NCBI GenBank assembly: GCA_001781025.1
Contig: MFJZ01000019.1
Coordinates: 2,589 to 9,038, forward strand
Source: Candidatus Gottesmanbacteria bacterium RIFCSPLOWO2_01_FULL_49_10
Lineage (GTDB): Bacteria > Patescibacteriota > Microgenomatia > UBA10105 > UBA927
Length of the DNA stretch: 6,450 nucleotides
Direction of reading: 5' to 3'
A program made the position numbers and the translations under genes. The notes beneath the pieces were generated by a model. It ran no database searches. It saw only the letters and a program-made list of their open reading frames with translations, and was not told the origin of the DNA. Positions within the stretch are counted from its first letter, which is position 1; each line of letters begins with the position of its first letter. Positions 1 through 5,066 of the stretch are shown in pieces.

Positions 1-66
1 ACCGACGAGGAGGAGGAGTGCCGCCAGAAGTACGTATTTTCGGATAGTCGAAAACGGCAGGCTCAT
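1..66 (-). CDS. N-terminus of a membrane or exported protein (cut by window edge)
   Basis: Only the first 22 codons lie in the window. From ATG at 66 they read MSLPFSTIRKYVLLAALLLL and then VG: a short N-region with Arg and Lys followed by an uninterrupted hydrophobic stretch. This is the form of a signal peptide or N-terminal membrane anchor. The gene lies 81 nt downstream of rpsR in the same direction, where many bacteria carry rplI; this N-terminus is not bL9. There is no Shine-Dalgarno sequence. The last unit of the heptamer repeat instead places TACACT exactly 6 nt before the ATG, as in other leaderless-looking starts here. The function cannot be told from this fragment. Confidence 0.6.
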   Translation of the reverse strand, partial: MSLPFSTIRKYVLLAALLLLVG

Positions 67-71
67 AGAAG

Positions 72-106
72 AAGTGTAAAGTGTAAAGTGTAAAGTGTAA
101 AGTGTA
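72..106. repeat. Five perfect tandem copies of the heptamer AAGTGTA
   Basis: The 7-bp unit AAGTGTA is repeated five times without a mismatch between rpsR and the next minus-strand gene. On the minus strand each unit reads TACACTT, so a -10-like TACACT recurs every 7 nt, and the last copy (78 to 73) is 6 nt from the ATG at 66. Perfect copies suggest recent expansion, and copy number may vary between strains. Any effect on promoter strength is inference. Confidence 0.9.
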
Positions 107-135
107 AAAATCTTTATACACTCTCCACTTTACAC
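95..135 (-). terminator. Possible hairpin after rpsR, formed with the heptamer repeat
   Basis: CACTTTACAC at 126-135 is the exact reverse complement of GTGTAAAGTG, which occurs in several overlapping registers of the repeat. The nearest copy (95-104) leaves a 21-nt loop. A smaller near-palindrome (GTGTA at 102-106 with TACAC at 117-121) sits inside and carries T5 on the minus strand. It could stop rpsR transcripts or simply be an inverted piece of the repeat. No U tract follows the large stem, so the terminator call is weak. Confidence 0.3.
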
Positions 136-147
136 TCTTGACTCTCT

Positions 148-381
148 TCAGGCTCTCACGATAAACGGCAGAATCGCCATAAATCGTGCGTGCTTGGTAG
201 CACGGGTTAGAGATCGTTGATGTGTGCTGCAAATTCCGGTTTTGCTTTGGGCCAAAAGCTTACCTCGTTCGGAAATAAACTTGGAAAGCGTCACGGCTTC
301 TTTATAACTGGGCTCTGTATTGCTTTTGCAAAAATAACAATGGTCTGCAACTGGTTTACGTGGGCGTCTGGGTCTCATCAT
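148..381 (-). CDS. rpsR: Small-subunit ribosomal protein bS18
   Basis: This 77-residue protein is bS18, which binds 16S rRNA in the 30S platform next to bS6. The family signature runs from KEAVTLSKFISERGKLL (about 27-43) through TGICSTHQR and ends in RARFMAILPF-type sequence (here HARFMAILPF, 64-73). It has C15-x2-C18 and C51-x2-H54, a possible zinc-binding form; many bS18 proteins have lost these residues. The start has two consecutive ATGs (381 and 378), and I cannot choose between them. The gene begins 14 nt after the ssb stop, as the last gene of rpsF-ssb-rpsR. Upstream there is only a weak GTGAG in place of a strong Shine-Dalgarno. Confidence 0.96.
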   Translation of the reverse strand: MMRPRRPRKPVADHCYFCKSNTEPSYKEAVTLSKFISERGKLLAQSKTGICSTHQRSLTRATKHARFMAILPFIVRA

Positions 382-395
382 ATGGATATACTCAC

Positions 396-923
396 TTAAA
401 ACGGTATGTCATCGGGACTCACGGTTTCACTCCCTGGTTCTTTGGGGTCTTTTGGCGGCTCTGGTTGTGCACTGGGCTTGGACGTGTTCTTGGGAGGTGT
501 CGGCGTGCCCTGCCCGGCTACCACTGCCGGCTCATGAGAACCGTCTCCGGCTGCCGCCTCTTCCCCCGTCCCGACAGTTACGGGTCTGCGAGAGTCCAGA
601 AGTATCATGTCTTCGATAACAATCTCCGTCGTATTGCGTTGAGCGCCATCCTGCGCCTGCCAGCTGGTCGTCCGCAGTCTTCCCTCGACGTAAATTTTTC
701 TTCCTTTGGTGAGAAGCTGACTGCAAAGCTCCGCAAGTTTATTCCATGCAACGACACGATGGAATTCCGTTTCTTCCTTCTTTTCCCCGGCCTCTGTCGT
801 CCACGACCGGTTGGTGGCCAAACCAATAGTACAGACTGCCGCGCCGGTTGGTGTATAGCGAAGCTCCGGATCACGGGTCAAATTTCCGATCAGCATGACT
901 TTATTTAAACTTCTTGCAGACAT
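396..923 (-). CDS. ssb: Single-stranded DNA-binding protein SSB
   Basis: SSB coats single-stranded DNA during replication, repair and recombination and recruits partners through its C-terminal tip. The protein has 175 residues. The OB fold covers about 5-111, with KVMLIGNLTRDPELRYTPTG near the N-terminus, the core strand FHRVVAWNKLAE (54-65, W60) and IYVEGRLRTTSW (77-88, W88) typical of the family. A Pro/Glu/Gly-rich disordered linker follows (about 112-167), then the acidic tip SPDDIPF (169-175), the canonical partner-binding peptide. The start at ATG 923 is supported by AAAGG just upstream and by the usual N-terminus. It begins 19 nt after rpsF and ends 14 nt before rpsR, so the three are very likely co-transcribed. 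Confidence 0.97.
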   Translation of the reverse strand: MSARSLNKVMLIGNLTRDPELRYTPTGAAVCTIGLATNRSWTTEAGEKKEETEFHRVVAWNKLAELCSQLLTKGRKIYVEGRLRTTSWQAQDGAQRNTTEIVIEDMILLDSRRPVTVGTGEEAAAGDGSHEPAVVAGQGTPTPPKNTSKPSAQPEPPKDPKEPGSETVSPDDIPF

Positions 924-942
924 ACGCCTTTAAAAACATCCC

Positions 943-1224
943 TTAGGCTTTTAGGGTCAACAGAAACCGTACAATATTCGTGTCGCTTGCCGCACGCGCC
1001 TCTAGATCCGACGACCGAAGAGCCGGACTCGTCAATGTCGCGACGACATAGAATCCCTCGGTCAATTTATTGATGGGATACGCCAACGGACGTTTGCCCC
1101 ACACGGTGACTGATGTGACCCTCGCCTCTCCCGCACCGACAAACGTATGAATCATTTCTTCTGCGGATTTTTCGGTGAAGCTTACCTCCGGACGGACAAT
1201 AAGCATAAGCTCGTACGTTCGCAT
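943..1224 (-). CDS. rpsF: Small-subunit ribosomal protein bS6
   Basis: bS6 (93 residues) pairs with bS18 on the 30S platform. The start MRTYELMLIVRP and the block VWGKRPLAYPINKLTEGFYV (41-60) are diagnostic for the family. The C-terminal helix-strand region ends in IVRFLLTLKA with no acidic tail, so it is a short form of bS6. It is the first gene of rpsF-ssb-rpsR and starts 50 nt after ychF. A promoter-like TTGGAT-17-TGCTAAGAT lies directly upstream. The only Shine-Dalgarno-like sequence, AGGG, is just 4 nt from the ATG, which is close for normal use. Confidence 0.97.
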   Translation of the reverse strand: MRTYELMLIVRPEVSFTEKSAEEMIHTFVGAGEARVTSVTVWGKRPLAYPINKLTEGFYVVATLTSPALRSSDLEARAASDTNIVRFLLTLKA

Positions 1225-1234
1225 AATTCCCTAG

Positions 1235-1263
1235 ATCTTAGCATAAGAAACGGCAAAATCCAA
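1235..1263 (-). promoter_or_regulatory. Predicted promoter of rpsF-ssb-rpsR
   Basis: On the minus strand TTGGAT (1263-1258) is followed by a 17-nt spacer and the extended -10 TGCTAAGAT (hexamer 1240-1235). The hexamer ends 10 nt before the rpsF ATG, so transcription would begin about 3-4 nt before the start codon. It lies wholly within the ychF-rpsF gap. Read-through from ychF is also possible because no terminator is visible between them. Confidence 0.55.
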
Positions 1264-1274
1264 GGTCCCAAAGC

Positions 1275-2351
1275 TTATACGCTCACTTTAAACTCGACGA
1301 CGTCACCGTCGACCATCTCGTAATCGCGCCCTTCGCTTCTCACTTTGCCCACTTCCCGCGCGCGCTTCCATCCGCCGAATTGCACAAAATCGTTCCAAAC
1401 GATGACGTCTGCGCGGATGAAGTGACGAGAAAAGTCGGTGTGGATGACACCTGCGGCCTGCGGGGCTTTCATGCCGCGAACGATGGTCCATGCACGAACT
1501 TCTTTGACGCCTGCCGTCAAAAATGAGATAAGGCCGAGCATTTCATACGCCTTCCGGATAAGACGGTCCAAACCCGACGCTTCGAGGCCTAGCTCCCTGA
1601 GGTACGCCTTCTGCTCCTCATCGGAAAGACTGGCAAGCTCCGCCTCAATCTTTGCACTTATCGCAGTTATAGATTTTTTTGTCAATTGGTCAATTTGTAA
1701 ATTTGTCAATTGTTGCTCCGATACATTGGCCACATACAACACCGGCTTCATGGTCAAAAGATGGAGATCCCGGATGCGCGCCACGTCTTCCGGATCCATG
1801 ACGGCCTCCCGCGCGGTTTTTCCCTGATCAAGCCCGGCTTTCAGCTGAGTAACGAGTTCCCAGCGACGGATGGATTCTTTGTCTTTGACACCCTTTGGTT
1901 CTTGTTGTTTCCCAAGCGTTTGCAGATCAGCCAAGATAAGCTCGGTCTCGATGATCCCGCGGTCACGCTCGGGGTCCACCTCCCCGGCCACGTGGACGAC
2001 GGAGGCATCCTCAAAGTACCGAAGCACGTTAACGACCAAGTCCACCTCGCGGATATGAGAAAGAAATTTGTTCCCTAAGCCCTCCCCTTCCGAAGCTCCC
2101 TTCACAAGTCCGGCAATATCGACAAATTCTACTACCGCCGGAACAAGCGGCGGCTTCACATGTTCTTCTATCTCTACTAGTGCTGCTAGTGCTTCTAGCC
2201 TTCTGTCTGGCACCGGCACGACGCCCACGTTGGGCTCGATCGTACAAAACGGATACGGCGCAACATCCGCAACCTGTTTTTTAAGGAGGGCGTTAAAAAG
2301 TGTCGATTTTCCGGCGTTGGGCAATCCGATGAGACCGATTTTTAGATTCAT
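1275..2351 (-). CDS. ychF: Redox-responsive ATPase YchF (Obg-family, OLA1-like)
   Basis: YchF is a universally conserved ribosome-associated P-loop ATPase of the Obg family, linked to stress response and translation start. At 358 residues it is full length (E. coli about 363). Motifs in order: the P-loop GLPNAGKST (9-17), [17 protein letters not shown] (78-94) for G3 and the switch region, NVSE (209-212) replacing the GTPase NKxD and explaining ATP preference, and a C-terminal TGS domain (about 275-358) with [13 protein letters not shown] and [11 protein letters not shown]. Two places look altered by short repeats: residues 214-226 in the coiled-coil/linker region, and 52-60 with about five extra residues next to E. 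coli YchF (from memory). The ATG at 2351 is fixed by the N-terminus and by an extended -10 that ends 6 nt upstream. It starts 12 nt after the M14 gene. Confidence 0.97.
   Translation of the reverse strand: MNLKIGLIGLPNAGKSTLFNALLKKQVADVAPYPFCTIEPNVGVVPVPDRRLEALAALVEIEEHVKPPLVPAVVEFVDIAGLVKGASEGEGLGNKFLSHIREVDLVVNVLRYFEDASVVHVAGEVDPERDRGIIETELILADLQTLGKQQEPKGVKDKESIRRWELVTQLKAGLDQGKTAREAVMDPEDVARIRDLHLLTMKPVLYVANVSEQQLTNLQIDQLTKKSITAISAKIEAELASLSDEEQKAYLRELGLEASGLDRLIRKAYEMLGLISFLTAGVKEVRAWTIVRGMKAPQAAGVIHTDFSRHFIRADVIVWNDFVQFGGWKRAREVGKVRSEGRDYEMVDGDVVEFKVSV
1680..1712 (-). repeat. A/T-rich short-repeat patch inside ychF
   Basis: On the minus strand this stretch is built from variants of one word: CAATTGAC, AAATTTAC, AAATTGAC, CAATTGAC. 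It encodes [11 protein letters not shown] (residues 214-224) in frame, directly after the NVSE nucleotide-specificity motif. The A/T richness contrasts with the GC-richer codons around it. It looks like a small repeat inserted or expanded in frame at a tolerant site. Confidence 0.65.
2172..2198 (-). repeat. Three imperfect 9-bp repeats starting CTAG, inside ychF
   Basis: On the minus strand CTAGAAGCA, CTAGCAGCA and CTAGTAGAG follow one another and encode LEA-LAA-LVE (residues 52-60). All three use the rare Leu codon CTA, and the tetranucleotide CTAG is avoided in many bacteria. The protein appears about five residues longer here than E. coli YchF, which fits a local 9-bp duplication. That comparison is from memory. 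Confidence 0.6.
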
Positions 2352-2367
2352 GGGGAGATTGTATCAC
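2352..2367 (-). promoter_or_regulatory. Predicted leaderless promoter of ychF
   Basis: GTGATACAATCTCCCC directly precedes the ATG at 2351. The extended -10 is TGATACAAT (hexamer 2363-2358), and only 6 nt separate it from the ATG, so transcription should begin at the start codon itself. A -35-like TTGGCA (2388-2383) lies at a long 19-nt spacing. The element overlaps the TGA stop of the upstream M14 gene. There is no Shine-Dalgarno. The same 16-nt block recurs with one or two changes at 3345-3360 and 4462-4477. Confidence 0.7.
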
Positions 2368-3344
2368 GATCCCGAAGCCATGTGCCAAAGGCGCGGAAGG
2401 TTGATAAGAATACTTTCATGAGCGAGGATACGGTCGTCAAGCGTATTGTCGCCGATGGTTGGAGTCTCGGGGACAATAGCGGTTTTGGCAGCATGCTTAG
2501 AAACGATTCTACCGCCTTGAAATATTTCTGGTGCAGCGGCGAGTTGATCGATTGAACCATCCTGTACCGGCCCTCCCTTTTCATCAAACACAACACCCTC
2601 TTTGATAACTTCCCCGGGGAATCGAGTTGTGCCTTCTTTTTTTAGTTTGACGCCGCTTCCTACAAGTATCCGCGCGCATTCAACTGCTATAGGATCATTT
2701 TCAACCAAAATCCCTTGGGAGTAAATGTAGCCTTCCATCAGCTTGGCATCTTCATGAAGATCAAAAAATAAGCGGATCGGATAGCGTTTATTGAGAGCAA
2801 GAAAAAATCGCGTAAACGTATCGGAAATTTCTGATAACGGCATGTCAATCATGGGTTTTGTTGGGTCGTCCGAATCAGGCAAGAGATGTCTCGAGTCAGT
2901 GACATTTCGACGATCCAAACTAAACGGCATATCATGGAATCGCCAGTTACGATAGTAGCCGGCGGGGTTGAGAATCGGCATGATGACCAATGGGATTTCT
3001 TGGCCGAGTTTACCAAGCGCATCTATCTGACGATAAACTGCATCTGGACCGGCCGGCTCTTCCCCGTGAATTCCCGCTAATATCCAAAGAGATTCTTTGC
3101 CTTCCTTGCGAGGAGCAATAAAACAAAAAACTGGAACGGTGATTCTCTCTCCGTTTTCTTCAATATCAATAGTATAAATCACTTCTTTTTTGAAACAATA
3201 TTTCGTTTCCAATTCCAAATGTTTTCTATACAGTTCTTCTATAGGAATACGGCCGTCAGAAAACGTTTCGACTCCATTGAGACGATCAAGAAGAACGTCC
3301 ATATTTGCGGGAGAATATTGATTGCGCTCTATTGCTCCATTCAT
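2364..3344 (-). CDS. M14-like zinc carboxypeptidase / succinylglutamate desuccinylase-type hydrolase
   Basis: This 326-residue protein has the M14 metallohydrolase pattern. H93-G-E-E96 lies in [13 protein letters not shown] (zinc ligands H93 and E96), [12 protein letters not shown] (124-135) holds the NP.G motif, LDRRNV (143-148) resembles the substrate-binding R-N, FFDLHED (193-199) gives the third ligand H197, and VPETPT (291-296) provides the probable catalytic E293. The order and spacing fit M14, including its desuccinylase/aspartoacylase-like branch. A peptide or N-acyl amino acid is the likely substrate, but which one cannot be read from the sequence. No signal peptide is visible, so it is probably cytoplasmic. 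ATG 3344 is preceded by its own extended -10 and no Shine-Dalgarno. It lies 22 nt after the DUF1003 gene and 12 nt before ychF. Confidence 0.85.
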   Translation of the reverse strand: MNGAIERNQYSPANMDVLLDRLNGVETFSDGRIPIEELYRKHLELETKYCFKKEVIYTIDIEENGERITVPVFCFIAPRKEGKESLWILAGIHGEEPAGPDAVYRQIDALGKLGQEIPLVIMPILNPAGYYRNWRFHDMPFSLDRRNVTDSRHLLPDSDDPTKPMIDMPLSEISDTFTRFFLALNKRYPIRLFFDLHEDAKLMEGYIYSQGILVENDPIAVECARILVGSGVKLKKEGTTRFPGEVIKEGVVFDEKGGPVQDGSIDQLAAAPEIFQGGRIVSKHAAKTAIVPETPTIGDNTLDDRILAHESILINLPRLWHMASGS

Positions 3345-3360
3345 GGGGGAATTGTATCAC
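3345..3360 (-). promoter_or_regulatory. Predicted leaderless promoter of the M14-like gene
   Basis: GTGATACAATTCCCCC directly precedes ATG 3344. The extended -10 TGATACAAT (hexamer 3356-3351) ends 6 nt before the ATG. It differs from the ychF element by one base in 16. No convincing -35 is seen at 16-19 nt, which is acceptable for an extended -10. It lies between the DUF1003 stop and this start, so the M14 gene can be expressed independently. Confidence 0.65.
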
Positions 3361-3366
3361 GCCGTT

Positions 3367-3867
3367 TCAAACCCCATTATTCGTCAGTTGTTTCGTCAGT
3401 ATTCGCTCAATTGCCGACACGTTGGTCTCTTTGAGCATTTGGGTAAGCTCAGGATCCGGGCGCCCTTTCCCCCGTTTGGCCAAAAGCCGGAGCGCCCGCG
3501 TCAATTCTCGCTCGGTAATGAGGATGAGTTGTAAAAGTAATTCATTGCGCAGGGTATTTATGGCCGCCTGGCGATTTTGACTAATGAGGATGACTACCGT
3601 CATAAAAATGGCACCCACCGAGGCAACCATCGTCAGCAAGATAAATGGATATGGATCAAAGGAGACAAACCCAGAAATCCAACCGATGTTAAGAATAACC
3701 CAGATAAGGGTCACTCCTAGGCTCAGAAAGAAAAACCGCGCCGTGCCAAAATGGGTCACCAAAAGATCAGCTAACCGCACGGCCCATGGGCGCTTGGCCA
3801 GGAACTTAAGCTCTAGGGCTTGAATTTGTGAAACCGCCGGCAGGAAAGTATCGATCGTACGACGCAT
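3367..3867 (-). CDS. DUF1003-family membrane protein
   Basis: The 166-residue protein matches DUF1003, a small inner-membrane family of unknown function. Two membrane segments lie at about 42-60 (TARFFFLSLGVTLIWVILN) and 75-95, joined by the family's FDPYPFILL motif (70-78). ISQNRQ (95-100), just after the second segment, is another strong family mark. The tail (101-166) is polar and charged, with a helical stretch. An upstream TTG at 3906 would add 13 residues (MQFPPKPFILLPR). I prefer ATG 3867 because the TTG lies inside the -35 of a good promoter whose -10 is 10 nt from this ATG. The stop is 22 nt before the M14 start. Confidence 0.85.
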   Translation of the reverse strand: MRRTIDTFLPAVSQIQALELKFLAKRPWAVRLADLLVTHFGTARFFFLSLGVTLIWVILNIGWISGFVSFDPYPFILLTMVASVGAIFMTVVILISQNRQAAINTLRNELLLQLILITERELTRALRLLAKRGKGRPDPELTQMLKETNVSAIERILTKQLTNNGV

Positions 3868-3877
3868 ACGTGGCAGC

Positions 3878-3906
3878 AGTATAAAAGGCTTCGGCGGAAA
3901 CTGCAA
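3878..3906 (-). promoter_or_regulatory. Predicted promoter of the DUF1003 gene
   Basis: TTGCAG (3906-3901), a 17-nt spacer and TATACT (3883-3878) form a sigma70-type promoter on the minus strand. The -10 ends 10 nt before ATG 3867, so the 5' leader would be only about 3-4 nt. No Shine-Dalgarno precedes either possible start. Confidence 0.6.
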
Positions 3907-3923
3907 CTTATTTGCAGCGGGAA

Positions 3924-3944
3924 GCCAAAGGAAATGTCTTTGGC
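3924..3944. other. Perfect 7-bp inverted repeat
   Basis: GCCAAAG and CTTTGGC flank a 7-nt loop, just upstream of the DUF1003 promoter on the minus strand. No U tract follows on either strand. It could be an operator or a weak terminator for transcription from the right; nothing decides between these. Confidence 0.4.
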
Positions 3945-3998
3945 GTTTAGGCCGCAGTCGTAATACATTTCAATCTACCGGATTTTATGTCAACACTG

Positions 3999-4019
3999 TC
4001 TACACCCGCCGAGTGTAGA
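3999..4019. other. Perfect 7-bp hairpin beyond the structured element
   Basis: TCTACAC and GTGTAGA enclose a 7-nt loop. On the minus strand it lies 10 nt beyond the U8/G6 run that ends the large structured element, so it could be a second fold of the same transcript 3' end. It has no U tract of its own. Confidence 0.4.
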
Positions 4020-4029
4020 TTCACCCCCC

Positions 4030-4152
4030 AAAAAAAAGAAAGAGGATGCCTTATTGACGTTGTGTATTGTATCTGCGCCCGGTGAAGGCTAAAAAAATTC
4101 AAAAGGCACAGATAACAAAAAAACGTCAACGAGTCCGTCGGCACCCTCTTTC
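4030..4152 (-). terminator. Large nested stem-loop ending in U8: elaborate terminator or small RNA
   Basis: The element begins 4 nt after the stop of the 84-residue gene. Three nested stems are seen. The outer stem pairs 4038-4050 with 4140-4152: GAAAGAGG with CCTCTTTC (8 bp), one mismatch, then TGCC with GGCA. The middle stem pairs TTGACGTT (4054-4061) with AACGTCAA (4122-4129), 8 bp perfect. The inner stem pairs 4067-4079 with 4105-4118, about 12 bp with one bulge and one mismatch, around a 25-nt loop. On the minus strand the outer stem is followed by C and TTTTTTTT (4037-4030) and then GGGGGG. A U tract right after the stem supports minus-strand transcription and termination. The 115-nt fold is far larger than a usual intrinsic terminator. 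I do not recognise it as SRP RNA, 6S RNA, tmRNA or RNase P RNA. Confidence 0.6.
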
Positions 4153-4156
4153 AAAA

Positions 4157-4411
4157 CTACTTGTCCTCCTCAAATTCACTATCCGATGGGACGCTCATCG
4201 CGGCGATTGAGAAACCTGCCGCAACGAAAGCTGTCCCAATGAATCCGATGGTTACCGCCATCGGTCGGCTTGTCAATCCCAATCCCCAAATCACAATCGC
4301 GAAAGCAACGGTAGCGACCGCCATCGTCGCTGCGATTACCAAATAGGGGTTCACTTCCCCTTCATATTGGGGCTTCCATTTCCTTCGAAATACTTTGGGC
4401 AGTCTAAACAT
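4157..4411 (-). CDS. Small two-helix membrane protein of unknown function
   Basis: The 84-residue protein has a basic N-terminus (RLPKVFRRKWK), membrane segments at about 22-46 and 50-72 with a short Thr-Ser-Arg turn, and an acidic tail (SDSEFEEDK). The positive-inside rule suggests both ends are cytoplasmic. I do not recognise a family. It has the clearest ribosome-binding site in the window, AGGAG (4427-4423), 11 nt from ATG 4411. Its leader should be about 50 nt, starting from the promoter at 4468-4477. A large stem-loop follows its stop by 4 nt, so it appears to be a single-gene transcript. Confidence 0.75.
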   Translation of the reverse strand: MFRLPKVFRRKWKPQYEGEVNPYLVIAATMAVATVAFAIVIWGLGLTSRPMAVTIGFIGTAFVAAGFSIAAMSVPSDSEFEEDK

Positions 4412-4461
4412 GACTTATTTTTCTCCTCTCTGTTCTTTCTTAGATTGATATAAAAGGAACT

Positions 4462-4477
4462 GGGGAGATTCTAGCAC
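4462..4477 (-). promoter_or_regulatory. Predicted promoter of the 84-residue membrane protein gene
   Basis: GTGCTAGAATCTCCCC matches the ychF promoter block at 14 of 16 positions, including the extended -10 (TGCTAGAAT, hexamer 4473-4468) and the CTCCCC discriminator. By analogy the transcript starts near 4461, giving a leader of about 50 nt with AGGAG at 4427-4423. No good -35 is seen. Unlike the other two copies, it is not next to a start codon. Confidence 0.6.
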
Positions 4478-4636
4478 GGGGCGTAGCAAGGAGATAGTCT
4501 TGATATTTTAAGCTTTCTTTTGTAGTGTGGGTAAAATCCTAACCGGGTTCACTGGTCTTCGCCTTTATTAAAAAAGGTCGTCTGGGAGGCCTATAATTGG
4601 TTCAACCCCGAAATAAAACCCGGGATAAAAAGGAAA

Positions 4637-4975
4637 CTATGTTGTTTTGGGAAGTGCCCGTAGTTTTTTAATTCTTTTAGCGTAGTCTTCGATACTAACC
4701 ACTGAAGCCACTGGACAGGCCAATTTACCCATTTTACACGACGAACCCTCACCATAATTAATACAACCCCTCAGGGGAGTAAAACTTCTGGACTCAATAA
4801 CATTACCTTCCTCATCGCGTGTAGCATATTCAACTTGTGCCCCAACTATATCTCCACGATTCATTGGATGCGGTACTGCATCTGATCCAGCACAATGAAA
4901 ATCTACACCAAGTAATCGTGGATCTAAATTATCAACATCTATCGAGACTTCCCCGGCTTCCAAGAGACTATTCAT
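4637..4975 (-). CDS. Hypothetical 112-residue Cys-containing protein
   Basis: I do not recognise this protein. It is soluble and mixed acidic/basic, with four Cys (C28, C71, C80, C87), three of them in a short segment (GCINYGEGSSCKMGKLACP) and one next to His (H27-C28), so a metal site or disulfides are possible. The middle (about 42-66, IVGAQVEYATRDEEGNVIESRS) alternates like beta strands, and the tail (95-107) is a basic helix. Codon use is more A/T-rich than the neighbouring ribosomal and ychF genes, which could mean acquired DNA. A strong TTGACA-17-TATTAT promoter ends 7 nt before the ATG and has a palindrome in its spacer, so the gene is probably repressible. It diverges from the toxin-antitoxin pair and could be part of its cargo or a regulator. 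That is a guess from position. Confidence 0.7.
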   Translation of the reverse strand: MNSLLEAGEVSIDVDNLDPRLLGVDFHCAGSDAVPHPMNRGDIVGAQVEYATRDEEGNVIESRSFTPLRGCINYGEGSSCKMGKLACPVASVVSIEDYAKRIKKLRALPKTT

Positions 4976-4982
4976 GGTGCTT

Positions 4983-5011
4983 ATAATATACTATAAGATA
5001 GTATATGTCAA
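4983..5011 (-). promoter_or_regulatory. Strong promoter with palindromic operator, 112-residue gene
   Basis: On the minus strand TTGACA (5011-5006), exactly 17 nt, and TATTAT (4988-4983) make a near-consensus sigma70 promoter. The -10 ends 7 nt before ATG 4975, so the mRNA would be leaderless. The spacer is filled by an inverted repeat with 9-bp arms, ATATACTAT (4986-4994) and ATAGTATAT (4998-5006), around a 3-nt centre. It touches both promoter boxes, so a bound protein would block RNA polymerase. Confidence 0.75.
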
Positions 5012-5066
5012 TGAATTTGCATCGAAGTGGGACCTGGGGTAATTAAAAATAGTTGAATACGTCTCA

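Noticed and set aside
360..908. 182-residue plus-strand open frame
   Set aside because: It is the antisense shadow of ssb, which has a full OB fold and DDIPF tip. The product is rich in Arg, Cys and Phe without any recognisable domain.
1438..2421. Several plus-strand frames opposite ychF
   Set aside because: They are shadows of an unambiguous YchF. They have low-complexity Ser/Thr/Ala composition and no promoter or ribosome-binding site.
3947..4144. 65-residue minus-strand open frame
   Set aside because: It lies across the nested stem-loop, the U8/G6 run and a second hairpin. It has no Shine-Dalgarno or promoter at a suitable distance and its sequence is low-quality. The fold explains this stretch better.
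4038..4152. CRISPR, SRP RNA, 6S RNA or tmRNA as an explanation of the structured element
   Set aside because: There are no direct repeats with spacers. The GGAA-tetraloop/AGCAG domain of SRP RNA is absent. The element is shorter than typical 6S RNA and has no tRNA-like ends or tag frame.
4562..4577. CCTTT/AAAGG short hairpin as a terminator
   Set aside because: The stem is only 5 bp, A/T-rich and not followed by a U tract on either strand. Sequences like this are common by chance.
4591..4612. tRNA-like GGTTCAA (T-loop word) and a TATAAT on the plus strand at 4592-4597
   Set aside because: The bases on either side of the T-loop word cannot form a 5-bp stem, and no acceptor or anticodon arm is seen. 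The TATAAT has no good -35 and no plus-strand gene until 5105.
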